Positions 31,692 to 40,123 of a stretch of DNA of 57,536 bases are shown piece by piece. Position 1 is the first letter of the stretch, and the number at the start of each line of letters is the position of its first letter. The DNA lies in the IMG/VR virus record IMGVR_UViG_3300048999_000258, positions 1 through 57,536 of that record; one strand, given 5' to 3'. Position numbers and translations under genes: made by a program. The notes under the pieces were generated by a model. The model saw only the letters and a list, made by a program, of their open reading frames with translations, was not told the origin of the DNA and searched no databases. The DNA comes from a virus.

Positions 31692-33320
31692 ATGAAAGCC
31701 ACGCTGTCTCACATCGGTGCCACGCTCTTGTCGCTGGTCACCAGTTGCGGCCACATCTCCGACGTCAACGTCACCGCAGGCGCCACAGAGCCCGCAGAAG
31801 CCGCTGATGGATCAGAGACAGGTGAAACCTTTACCCTTGGCGTAGCGCTGCATTTTCGCAACGAGGGCGCTCTCGACGCCTTGCTTGTCCGTCTTTACGA
31901 CCCCAAAAGCCCCGACTACGGCAAGTTTCTCACCCCTGATGAGTTCCAGACGCAATTTGGCCCCAAGCCCGAAGCCGTGGCCCGCGTGCGGCGCCATCTT
32001 GGTAGTCATGGCATGAGCGTGGCTGAAGCACCCCATGGCCAGTTCATCAAAGCCCGCGCCACCAAGGCACAGGCCGAGGCGGCATTTAAGACCACCGTCG
32101 TGGCTCACACTGCCCATGATGGGCGCAAAGAACGAGGCCTTGTGACAGCACCGAAGCTGCCCGCAGGCATCGCCGCCGTGCACAACCTCAAAACCCCGCC
32201 GCGCCGCCATCCGCAGATGCGCCGTGTCAGCGCCAACCCTGAGCCTTCAAACGTAGCGCCGCTTTCGGCCAAAGACATCCGCACCGTCTACAACGTGCCA
32301 GCGAACGTCAATTCCAAAGACCGCTACCTTGCCCTAGTCGAGCTAGACGGCTACGACCCCGCAGACGTCAAGGCCTACGCCAAGGCCAACAACATGGCCC
32401 TGCCGCCCATTACCAACGTCCTCGTCTCAGGCTTTGATGGCAATGTCATAGACCCTGATGCCCAGGTTGAGGTGACGATGGACATTGAGGTGATGGCGGC
32501 GATGGCCGGGCAGGCCAAAGAAATCCTCGTGTATGAGACAAGCCAGCAGCAGGGCACCTTGCTGGGCCTGTTTAACGAAATCGCCAACCCCAGCTTGGGC
32601 GCCAAGAAAATGCCGCACGTCATCAGCTGCTCTTGGGGCGCGCCTGAGGGCGAGATGACAGCCAGCGACGCCAAAGCTGAGGCCATGGTGTTCAAGCAGA
32701 TGGCGGCCCAAGGCCAGACGGTGTTTGCTGCCTCAGGCGATTCGGGCGCCAATGACGACGGCCATACGCTAGGCACCGACGACCCAGCCAGCCAGCCCTA
32801 CGTGGTCGCTGTCGGCGGCACGACGCTGAGCAGCCACGCTGGCGCATACATCTCTGAAAGCGCCTGGTACGACGGCCAGGGCGGCGGAGGCGGCGGCGTC
32901 TCTCGTTTTTGGTCTATGCCCATCTGGCAGCAAGGTATTGCTGGCACGGCAAGCAAAGCGTCACTTAGCAAGCGCAACGTGCCAGACGTCGCACTCAATG
33001 CTGACCCGCAGACAGGCTACAACGTCTACGTCTCAGGGCAGTGGATGACTGTCGGCGGCACCAGCTGCGCGGCACCTATCTGGGCGGCATTTATGGGCAT
33101 CGTCAACACGCAGCGCCTGAGCAAAAAGTTGCCAGACATAGGCTTTTTGTCGCCGACCTTATACCGAATTGGCTCCGGCGTCGGCGGCGCGGCAGCCTTT
33201 CATGACATCGCAGACAACTCTACTAACGGCTATTATCCTGCGGTATCGGGCTTTGATGATGCGACGGGCTGGGGGTCTATGGACGGGGCAAAATTCTTGC
33301 AGCTGTTTACGGCAAAATAG
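31692..33320 (+). CDS. Sedolisin (peptidase family S53) with lipobox signal
   Basis: A 542-aa protein with all features of a complete sedolisin. A short signal ends in the lipobox-like LVTSC (Cys19). A pro-domain spans about 45-165 (GVALHFRNEGALDALL; PDYGKFLTPDEF). The catalytic residues are Glu260 and Asp264 in QVEVTMDIEV, oxyanion Asp350 in AASGDSG, and Ser458 in GGTSCAAP. The calcium site is FHDIAD...GFDDATGWG near the C-terminus. Sedolisins are acid-active serine proteases, usually secreted. Cleavage of the pro-domain is expected. In phages this is uncommon; lysis, envelope or host-surface attack are possible roles. Confidence 0.9.
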   Translation: MKATLSHIGATLLSLVTSCGHISDVNVTAGATEPAEAADGSETGETFTLGVALHFRNEGALDALLVRLYDPKSPDYGKFLTPDEFQTQFGPKPEAVARVRRHLGSHGMSVAEAPHGQFIKARATKAQAEAAFKTTVVAHTAHDGRKERGLVTAPKLPAGIAAVHNLKTPPRRHPQMRRVSANPEPSNVAPLSAKDIRTVYNVPANVNSKDRYLALVELDGYDPADVKAYAKANNMALPPITNVLVSGFDGNVIDPDAQVEVTMDIEVMAAMAGQAKEILVYETSQQQGTLLGLFNEIANPSLGAKKMPHVISCSWGAPEGEMTASDAKAEAMVFKQMAAQGQTVFAASGDSGANDDGHTLGTDDPASQPYVVAVGGTTLSSHAGAYISESAWYDGQGGGGGGVSRFWSMPIWQQGIAGTASKASLSKRNVPDVALNADPQTGYNVYVSGQWMTVGGTSCAAPIWAAFMGIVNTQRLSKKLPDIGFLSPTLYRIGSGVGGAAAFHDIADNSTNGYYPAVSGFDDATGWGSMDGAKFLQLFTAK

Positions 33321-33322
33321 AG

Positions 33323-33484
33323 ATGCCTATGCTTGTGCACTGCATCCTGGCCGTTTTGGTGTCGACACTTCTGGTCTCTGCTATTGAGGTTTCGCCGCTG
33401 CCAATGTTGCCGAAACGTATCGCCATCGCCTGCATTTTGTTCGCGATTGCATTTTCTGTCGCTAACCGAGCGGGTGTTTTCTGA
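33323..33484 (+). CDS. 53-aa small membrane protein, possible holin-like
   Basis: An ORF of 53 aa with two hydrophobic stretches (LVHCILAVLVSTLLVSAIEV and IAIACILFAIAFSVA) separated by a short loop with PKR. It begins two bases after the sedolisin stop, and its TGA overlaps the next ATG. Two-helix small proteins next to a lytic-type enzyme are often holins or lysis regulators, but no family match can be claimed. Confidence 0.5.
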   Translation: MPMLVHCILAVLVSTLLVSAIEVSPLPMLPKRIAIACILFAIAFSVANRAGVF

Positions 33485-33846
33485 TGGGAAAACAAAAGCG
33501 GACACTAGCTGTCGACTTTGATGGCGTATTGCACCGTTACAGCGGCTATAGGGATGGTTTTATTGACGGCCCGGTGCATGGCGCGCTTGATTTTGTGCAC
33601 GCCCTCTTGGCACGCGGCAACACCGTAGTGGTGTTTACGACACGCAAACGCTCGGATGTCGAAGCCTGGCTTGAACGACACAATTTTCCTGCGCTGGAGG
33701 TGACAGACATCAAACGCCCGTTTTGGCTTATCCTGGATGACCGGGCAATGCCTTTCGACGGCCATTTTGATGATGCACTACTAGAGCGAATTGTTTCATT
33801 CAAACCATACTGGATTGATGGCGGACCAGCCAAAGGACACGCCTGA
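33484..33846 (+). CDS. HAD-like hydrolase
   Basis: A 120-aa protein with the HAD motif I AVDFDGVLH (Asp11 nucleophile, Asp13) and a later Asp-rich motif ILDDRAMPFDGH that fits motif IV. The motif II-like VVFTTRKRSD follows the expected spacing. Small phage HAD proteins can be 5' phosphatases or nucleotidases; the substrate is unknown. Its ATG overlaps the stop of the membrane protein gene, and its TGA overlaps the next ATG. Confidence 0.75.
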   Translation: MGKQKRTLAVDFDGVLHRYSGYRDGFIDGPVHGALDFVHALLARGNTVVVFTTRKRSDVEAWLERHNFPALEVTDIKRPFWLILDDRAMPFDGHFDDALLERIVSFKPYWIDGGPAKGHA

Positions 33847-34079
33847 TGCAAGTCAAAAACCCCGCCCGTCGCCGTATGCGCATTAATGCCGTTTTTAACG
33901 AATGGCTGCGCTCGCCGTTCTTGTTGGCTCTGCCCCTCGTCATCGTGCTGCTGGCTCTGTTCGCAGATGTCGCCGCACAGGCGGGCCTGGTTGGTGTTGC
34001 ATCATCTTTCGCGCTGATGTCGCACGGCGCAATCCTGGTGCTACTTGGGCTTTTGCTGGTGGCATTCTTGCGGCTGTAG
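33846..34079 (+). CDS. Small two-helix membrane protein
   Basis: A 77-aa protein with a basic N-terminus (NPARRRMRI) and two transmembrane segments (FLLALPLVIVLLALFADVA and GAILVLLGLLLVAFL). It is the last of a tightly overlapping run sedolisin, membrane protein, HAD, membrane protein. Holin or antiholin is a reasonable guess from size and topology, but unproven. Confidence 0.5.
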   Translation: MQVKNPARRRMRINAVFNEWLRSPFLLALPLVIVLLALFADVAAQAGLVGVASSFALMSHGAILVLLGLLLVAFLRL

Positions 34080-34148
34080 CTGGCAACCTAATTGTATGTC
34101 GCGCCAACCTTTGCTCTGTTAGCGCGGCAACCTTTGCCTGGAGCAACC

Positions 34149-34718
34149 ATGCCCGACGCGACACCCGAAGACACGACACCGCGCGCCCCTGGCGGCCTGC
34201 TTGAGATGGGCCACCCCAATGAGCTACGCGGCGCCCCTGGCGGCCTGCTTGAGATGGGCCACCTCAATGAGCTACGCGCTGAGATTGAGGCGACACAACG
34301 CGCCGTGCAAGAGGCGCCCTTTACGGCAGGTCCGCCGCCTGCAGCGCCCGGCCAAGACCCGCGTGAAAAAAAGCTCTACAGCTTCGACATTGAATACAAA
34401 GGTGCGCGCGGGCAAATCACAAAGGGCCGCTTCACCAACAAAATCCTCTCCATCGGCGAGAAGATATCCGTCGGCACCATGCGCGCTCGGCTGCAAATGG
34501 GCGTCTCTTTAGATGCGATGGACGTCGATACGTACAACATGCTGTTTCGTGTGACCTGGTTGCAGCAGTCGCTGACCGAAAAGCCCAAGTGGGCCGAAGA
34601 CCTTTTGGCGCTAGAAAGTGAGGGACTCATCAAAGACATCTTCGACAAGGTGGACGCGCATGAGCGCTACTTTCGCGGCGAGGCCCCAGGTGCTGCGGCG
34701 GGCCAAAGAGCGATTTGA
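34149..34718 (+). CDS. Tail assembly chaperone-like protein
   Basis: A 189-aa protein just upstream of the tape measure, the usual place of tail assembly chaperones. Its central part (KKLYSFDIEYKGARGQITKG; MGVSLDAMDVDTYNML) is a beta-helix mix. The N-terminal part holds a perfect-looking 16-residue tandem duplication. ATG 34149 was chosen. The 3' end overlaps the next ORF by 59 bases in a different frame, the classical layout of a chaperone pair made by frameshifting. The family assignment is by position and layout. Confidence 0.6.
   Translation: MPDATPEDTTPRAPGGLLEMGHPNELRGAPGGLLEMGHLNELRAEIEATQRAVQEAPFTAGPPPAAPGQDPREKKLYSFDIEYKGARGQITKGRFTNKILSIGEKISVGTMRARLQMGVSLDAMDVDTYNMLFRVTWLQQSLTEKPKWAEDLLALESEGLIKDIFDKVDAHERYFRGEAPGAAAGQRAI
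34183..34278 (+). repeat. 48-bp tandem duplication in a coding region
   Basis: Two copies (34183-34230, 34231-34278) that differ at one base (CCC/CTC). Each encodes APGGLLEMGHxNELR plus one residue. The near identity shows a recent duplication that keeps the frame. Confidence 0.9.
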
Positions 34719-35061
34719 GCAAGACAGCTTAGGCCGTTGGTTTGCGGATAAATACAAGCTACCCGCGCACCACACGCTGTATTTGTCGCACAGCGAGGCT
34801 GAGCATATGGTGGAGCAGTATAGCGACGTCTTTATGCAGCGCGAGGAAACACAGGCCATGCTTGAGCAGGTGCAAAAAGCCCGCGGTGGGGATATCGACG
34901 CGCAAAAGTCGCGCAACGCCCAGCGTCAGTCGCTGATTGAACGGCTCAACGTGCTCAACACTGCCCTTGATGAGCCAAAGTATGATGACGACCCGCTACT
35001 TAGCCAATGGGACAAAGACCTAGAAGAAGGCCGCACGCCTGACTTCGGCAAACGGTCCTAA
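34660..35061 (+). CDS. Second tail assembly chaperone-like ORF
   Basis: About 133 aa from ATG 34660, overlapping the end of the previous ORF. It is helical and charged (YSDVFMQREETQAMLEQVQK), ending just four bases before the tape measure start. It may be translated on its own or as a frameshift extension of the upstream ORF; the required shift is +1 (or -2). A TTTC stretch at 34671-34674 is a possible slip site. Confidence 0.55.
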   Translation: MSATFAARPQVLRRAKERFEQDSLGRWFADKYKLPAHHTLYLSHSEAEHMVEQYSDVFMQREETQAMLEQVQKARGGDIDAQKSRNAQRQSLIERLNVLNTALDEPKYDDDPLLSQWDKDLEEGRTPDFGKRS

Positions 35062-35064
35062 CTT

Positions 35065-37122
35065 ATGGCAAATTACGAGACGAAACTCAGCTTCGGCGTA
35101 GACCTTAAGGGCGCCAAGTCTGCGCAGCAGGCCCTCGATGAACTAAATCAAAAAGCCATCGATAACGCCAAAAAGCAGAAGCAGGAGGCTAGCGCCCTTG
35201 CTGATGAGCTGGCCAAGGCAGCGGAAGAGGCTAGGCGCGCAGCAGAGGTGGTGGTCAAAAGCGGCGCCAAAGAGACAGTCGAGCACAAGCGCAGAATCAA
35301 AGAAGTCAAAGAGGCCGCCCGGGAAAAGGCGCGCGCCGCGACAGACGCAGGCCGCGCCCAAGAAGCAGCCATCAAGAAGGTGAAACGCCTCGAGGACCAA
35401 GACCACGTGCAGAAGCTACGGCGCGCCGCAGCTCTGGAGCGAGATGCTGAGCGCGCGCGTGACAAGGAGTCCGCTGCGGACGCAAGGGCTAGCAGGCCCC
35501 AACCCGTCACCTCAGCCAAGCAGGGCGCTTTTGGCCAAGGGTTTTTGCAGGGCGTCATGCCTGGCGGGCTTAGCCGCTTCATTGATAGAGGGCCTGGGGC
35601 AGGGCGGCAGGCCGCTGGCATCGTTGCAGGTGACATGCTCTCGTCTTTGGCCAGCATTCCTTTCGCGGGCGCTGGCGCGCTGACAGGTGCCGCCGGGGCA
35701 TTGGGCTCATTTGTCGGTGCGCCCGTCAGTCAGATGTTTGGCAACACCGGCAACGCGCTGTCACGCCAACGCGCGCAGCTTGGCATGATGCCCTACCTTG
35801 GCGGCTACGGCACACAGGCGATGGCGGGCACAGGTGGTATCGCCAACCTTAGCGATGCCGACCTGCGCGCGCAGGCCGCACGTGAGGGGCGTGCGGCAGG
35901 CAACCCGCACCTTGTAGACGCGGGCCGACCAGGCCTGCTATCACGCCACCAGGCAGGTGCAGGAGACATCAACCCGTATCTTAATTACGTGCGCGGCTCA
36001 GGCAGCGAAGAACAGCGCATCGCATCCGCTCAAAGTAGGCTTGAGCATCAGCGCGACATGGACCGCAACGCCGGGCCTGGCGCCAATGGTCTGCGTGACC
36101 TAGGCCGCATGTACGGTGGCCGAACGTTGTCTGAGACGCAGCAATTTGTCACCCAGATGGCCATGCGCGCCGGCGGCCAGGGCTCAGACCTTGGCGGGCA
36201 GGGGCTTGTAGAGGCAGGGCTTGCGGCCAACACCAAGTACGGCATCAGCGCCGACGTTGCGGGCGCGTACGGTCGTGCCGGGCGCAATGGCGGCATCCTT
36301 GGCGGCGAGGGTAATGACGCAGGCTTTGCGCGCATGATTGGCAATGCGGTCAAGCTTGGGCTGACCGGCTCAGATTTGACCAAGTTTGCCGAGCAGACGG
36401 CGCAGACGCTGAGCGCCTTTGAAGCATCGGGGATACCGCTGGCACCTGGGGCTATTGCTGGGGCGGCCAATGCGTTTGGCGCGGGCGGCGTCGGGCTGGC
36501 GGCACCGCGTGCGGCGTCGGCCGGGTTGGGCGTGGTGGGCGCTGTGCAACAAGCCGGAATGTCGGGGACTCAAGATGCCTTTGGTGTTGCCATGCTGCAG
36601 GCGCTGGGCGGCAGTGAAAGTTATGGGGGGCAGTTGGATGCTGAGCGCGAAATGCGCAACCCGACGGCTTCAACAATCAATAAAATACTTGGTGGGCTAA
36701 CGTCACGAGTGGTTGATGGGGGGCAAGGCAAATACGCACATAAGCAGCTAATGAATATGGCCATGCGGCTGCAATTGCCCACAGATGACGCCTCTATCGA
36801 CAAGTATCAAGCCTACTTAAAGGCAGGAAGAAGCGACTTTGCGACGGGCGAAGGTGCGCCTTTTTCCGTGGACGACCTCAAAGCATCCGCACGGGCCATG
36901 ACGCCCAGCGCTTTGGGCAAAGAAGCGTCACAACAGGACAAGCAGACCGACCTTGGCGAGTCCGCTGTAGGCAGTTCACAGGCCGCCAATGCCGCCGCAA
37001 CCGCTGTGGCCGGCCTGTACGCTGACGCCTTGGCGCCCGTATTGCGGGGTGTGGCGACGGCGTTAACCTCTCTGACGGGCTTTTTAGAGGGCCATAAAGC
37101 CGTCAAAGCAGCGGCGGACTGA
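35065..37122 (+). CDS. Tape measure protein
   Basis: A 685-aa protein. Residues 5-160 form a Lys/Ala/Glu-rich coiled coil (AKKQKQEASALADELAKAAE); the middle is Gly/Ala-rich with GALTGAAGALGSF, typical of tape measures; the C-terminus is helical (LYADALAPVLRGVATALTS). It sets tail length inside the tail tube. At 685 residues the tail should be fairly short (roughly 100 nm by the usual 0.15 nm per residue). Its stop overlaps the next start (TGATG). Confidence 0.75.
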   Translation: MANYETKLSFGVDLKGAKSAQQALDELNQKAIDNAKKQKQEASALADELAKAAEEARRAAEVVVKSGAKETVEHKRRIKEVKEAAREKARAATDAGRAQEAAIKKVKRLEDQDHVQKLRRAAALERDAERARDKESAADARASRPQPVTSAKQGAFGQGFLQGVMPGGLSRFIDRGPGAGRQAAGIVAGDMLSSLASIPFAGAGALTGAAGALGSFVGAPVSQMFGNTGNALSRQRAQLGMMPYLGGYGTQAMAGTGGIANLSDADLRAQAAREGRAAGNPHLVDAGRPGLLSRHQAGAGDINPYLNYVRGSGSEEQRIASAQSRLEHQRDMDRNAGPGANGLRDLGRMYGGRTLSETQQFVTQMAMRAGGQGSDLGGQGLVEAGLAANTKYGISADVAGAYGRAGRNGGILGGEGNDAGFARMIGNAVKLGLTGSDLTKFAEQTAQTLSAFEASGIPLAPGAIAGAANAFGAGGVGLAAPRAASAGLGVVGAVQQAGMSGTQDAFGVAMLQALGGSESYGGQLDAEREMRNPTASTINKILGGLTSRVVDGGQGKYAHKQLMNMAMRLQLPTDDASIDKYQAYLKAGRSDFATGEGAPFSVDDLKASARAMTPSALGKEASQQDKQTDLGESAVGSSQAANAAATAVAGLYADALAPVLRGVATALTSLTGFLEGHKAVKAAAD

Positions 37123-38567
37123 TGTCGTTGCAGGCAAGCACCAACAGCGGTTGTGAAATCACCATCTACCGCCAGCAGGGCGGCATCACCGTGCTGGGCG
37201 GCAGAACGCAGCATGACAGGTTGCCCTCCCTGGTCAGTTGTCACGTACAAAGCCAGCTAGGCGGAGATAGCAGCTTTGGCATCGTCTGTAAGCCGGAGGC
37301 GGGAGACACGTTTTTCGCCTCCCTCATTGATGACGACTGGGTCGATATCGTTTTTACCAAAAACGGCAAGCGCTGGCATGTGTTGCGCGGGCTGATTAGC
37401 GGCATTCGGCGCACGCGTCAGGCCACAGGGTCTGGTGCGACAACCGTGACCTATAGTTTATCTGGACGCAGCTTTCAGCGCATTTTGACTGACACGAGCG
37501 TTTACCTAAACATTGGGCAGCCAGACAACACTTTCGGTGACCTCGCCAACACCGTAACAGACAGGCTTTACGGTCGCCTCGAAGATATCCAGCCGCGCAT
37601 CCTGCTGCGTGTGCTGCAATACTTGGCAGCAAACAAACGAGGCAGCTGGATTTTGCCCGTGGGCATGCCCAACCAAAACCAGCAATTCTACAGCACGCTG
37701 CGTGTGGATACGACCGGCGTAGGCCCTTTGCTGCCGCGAGAGATGGGAATTACGCCCTTTACCATCGACAACGGCACCGTATGGTCTCTGGCGCAGCAAT
37801 ACTCAGACCCCATGTTCACGGAGATTTACTGCGACCAGGTCGACTTTGACCGACCCGTGGCACAGCGTTACGACCTTAATGGCAATGCAGGCCTGGGCGT
37901 TGAAGACACAGCCATGAGCGTCATTGTCCGCGACCGGCCCTTTATTGTGGTCGACCCTCGGCTGGGCGCCGCCATTGGCAAAGACAGCCCGTGGTTCGCG
38001 TTACCGAAGATGACCATCGACCGCCACATGATTGTTAGCGAAGACCTGGGCCGCTCTGGTGAAGAGCGCCTCAACTCTTACAACGCGACCACGAGCTTTG
38101 AGCAAGCAACGTTTGGCACACCGTCAGCGCTCAGTTTTCCGCCCCTATGGGACACGGCGGACATGTCTAGCCATGGCCTGCGTAGGCTTGATGCGACCAG
38201 CACGTATTTTTGCGACACATCATCAGGGGTCAGCGAGCAAGAGTTCAATCTGCGCCGCAAGCTGTTGCTTAAAGACTGGTACTGTTTCAACCCGCAATAC
38301 CTCAACGGCACCCTGCAGCTGGGCACAGGCGCGCCGCACATACATGTCGGCACACGCTTGTACGTGCAGGGCCGCGTGCCCAATGAAGACCTTAACTTCT
38401 ACGTCCAGGGCGTAAGCCACAGCTGGCAGCTTGGGCCTGGCACCAAAACATCCATCACGGTCACGCGCGGCTACGAGGGCACGGACGAAAATCACCTAGC
38501 CCAGCTGCAAATCGCGGCCAGCTCAGGCAATTACAAGGAGGCGCAGTTTGGACTTACGCGGAGCTAA
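37122..38567 (+). CDS. Baseplate hub protein (gpD/gp27-like)
   Basis: A 481-aa beta-rich protein directly after the tape measure, as hub proteins are. Features: an early DWVDIVFTKNGKRWHVLRG segment, a middle with long acidic strands, and a late YVQGVSHSWQLGPGTKTSIT followed by VTRGYEG, which matches the ends of hub proteins. The hub closes the tail tube and carries the spike. The call rests on position and these segments. Confidence 0.7.
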   Translation: MSLQASTNSGCEITIYRQQGGITVLGGRTQHDRLPSLVSCHVQSQLGGDSSFGIVCKPEAGDTFFASLIDDDWVDIVFTKNGKRWHVLRGLISGIRRTRQATGSGATTVTYSLSGRSFQRILTDTSVYLNIGQPDNTFGDLANTVTDRLYGRLEDIQPRILLRVLQYLAANKRGSWILPVGMPNQNQQFYSTLRVDTTGVGPLLPREMGITPFTIDNGTVWSLAQQYSDPMFTEIYCDQVDFDRPVAQRYDLNGNAGLGVEDTAMSVIVRDRPFIVVDPRLGAAIGKDSPWFALPKMTIDRHMIVSEDLGRSGEERLNSYNATTSFEQATFGTPSALSFPPLWDTADMSSHGLRRLDATSTYFCDTSSGVSEQEFNLRRKLLLKDWYCFNPQYLNGTLQLGTGAPHIHVGTRLYVQGRVPNEDLNFYVQGVSHSWQLGPGTKTSITVTRGYEGTDENHLAQLQIAASSGNYKEAQFGLTRS

Positions 38568-39600
38568 TATGCCCAGCGGCGCTGTCCGCCAGTCCGGCCT
38601 TAACGCCAGGGGCGCGACGCCCAGGCAGTTACCAGCGCTGTTCGTACGCGGCGTTGTGGTCGCGACGTATGTCACGGATGACCCGCAGCTCACAAGTAGC
38701 AGCGGGCAGGCCGCCACCGCTGTGTATTGCGATGTGCTGACCTACAGTGGCAGCCAAGGGCCGCAGCGCATACTGCTGCCTAAGTGTCTTGTGTGCCAAG
38801 ATTTCGGCGGTATGCAGCACGGCGTGCTCTACAAACCGCGGGCCGCGACCCTAGATGTGTCAGGCCAGCCATTGGATTTAGGTAGCTGCGCTATAGGGCA
38901 GCTCGACGGCGACCACGTCCTGTGCACGTTCCTTGATGGAAATCTAAGCCAACCACTGGTTATTAAGGGTTTGCCTCACCCATCCGCAGACATCGGGCAA
39001 GAGGCCAATCAGGGTGACAACGGCGCGCACCTCAAGCTCAGGCTCGTTGACGGCTCACCCTACATTGTCAAAAACCACGGCAGCTACTTTGGCATAGACG
39101 ACACGGGCAGCTTTGTCGCAGACACGCGCTACGCCAATGACGGCAGCCTTACTTCTTCTGGCGCAGAGCCTGGACCGCCGACAGACGGCACGCTCGGCAA
39201 CCAAACGCAGCGCCTGCATGCGAACGCGCAACGGCTGACGCAGTTCTTTGATATGTCGACGCCCACAGAGCCCGTGCTTGCGCTTCAAGAATTGCTGTCC
39301 ACGACGCAAAAGTTGCTGCACTTTGCCGAAAATCCCGCCAATTTTCAGGTGTCGGACGCATCAGGAAACGCTTTTGAAGTCAGCAGCAGCGGCGTGAACG
39401 CTAGCGCCCAGCTGGGTAGCGGTGCGGTGCACGTCGCGATTGCCGAACACTTGGAGGTGCTTTACGACACGCTATACACGTGGCTCACGACACACGTGCA
39501 TAGCAGCGCAACGGGTCCAACGACACCCCCCACGGGCGCAGCGCCACCCATGTGGGATGCATCAGTGTCGTCAAAAAGGCTGAGCCTTCCCGATGGCTGA
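38548..39600 (+). CDS. Baseplate spike protein (gpV/gp5-like)
   Basis: A 350-aa protein with an OB-like N-terminal domain (LDLGSCAIGQLDGDHVLCTF), then a stretch of alternating strands (SYFGIDDTGSFVAD; FQVSDASGNAFEVSSSG) and a THVHSSATGP segment near the end. TTG 38548 has AAGGAGG six bases upstream; ATG 38569 with GGAG is an alternative. The gene overlaps the hub by 20 bases. It should form the trimeric needle that pierces the outer membrane. Confidence 0.65.
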   Translation: MDLRGANMPSGAVRQSGLNARGATPRQLPALFVRGVVVATYVTDDPQLTSSSGQAATAVYCDVLTYSGSQGPQRILLPKCLVCQDFGGMQHGVLYKPRAATLDVSGQPLDLGSCAIGQLDGDHVLCTFLDGNLSQPLVIKGLPHPSADIGQEANQGDNGAHLKLRLVDGSPYIVKNHGSYFGIDDTGSFVADTRYANDGSLTSSGAEPGPPTDGTLGNQTQRLHANAQRLTQFFDMSTPTEPVLALQELLSTTQKLLHFAENPANFQVSDASGNAFEVSSSGVNASAQLGSGAVHVAIAEHLEVLYDTLYTWLTTHVHSSATGPTTPPTGAAPPMWDASVSSKRLSLPDG

Positions 39601-39692
39601 TAGCATTTTATTGGTCCGCAACGCCGATTAGCGTTTCACTCTTCTTAGGCCACCAATTGCAGCAGCCTCAGGCCGGAATAATGGAGATTGCA

Positions 39693-40103
39693 ATGTGCTT
39701 TCGAGCTGACTTTTATCTAGGTCGTGGCAAACGTGCTCTTTGGCTAGGCTCATTACGCGAGCATGGCGCGCCTGTGCACCTGCGCTACGCCCTTAAGAGA
39801 TGCAACGACCAGCGCGCGTTTTACGCCGCGGCCCTTGAGTTGGTCACGTCCATTCCCGACGGGGTGCCGCGTGAGCAGGGATGGCCGTGGTCTTACCCTG
39901 ATAGCAGCCAAACGGACTATACCTACGCGTTTGACGATGGGCAGCTGTTTGTAAGCTGTTACGGTAGCCCGTTTGTGCCCGTGTCAGCGCTCAACCTAAA
40001 CTCGCTGTTAGACGATTACGACTTCGACGATGCCTACGGAGATGAGCCCATATTTCCGCTGATGCCGCAGGCTGGTTTGATGGCCGTCACTGACGTAGCC
40101 TAG
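39693..40103 (+). CDS. Hypothetical protein
   Basis: A 136-aa protein, start chosen at ATG 39693 because GGAG lies six bases upstream. It has a beta-hairpin near FRADFYLGRGKRALWLGS and a C-terminus rich in Asp and Tyr (LLDDYDFDDAYGDEPIF). It sits between the spike and the LysM baseplate gene, so a small baseplate component or regulator is possible. Not recognised. Confidence 0.55.
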   Translation: MCFRADFYLGRGKRALWLGSLREHGAPVHLRYALKRCNDQRAFYAAALELVTSIPDGVPREQGWPWSYPDSSQTDYTYAFDDGQLFVSCYGSPFVPVSALNLNSLLDDYDFDDAYGDEPIFPLMPQAGLMAVTDVA

Positions 40104-40123
40104 CGGCAGCCAGGGAGGCCGCT

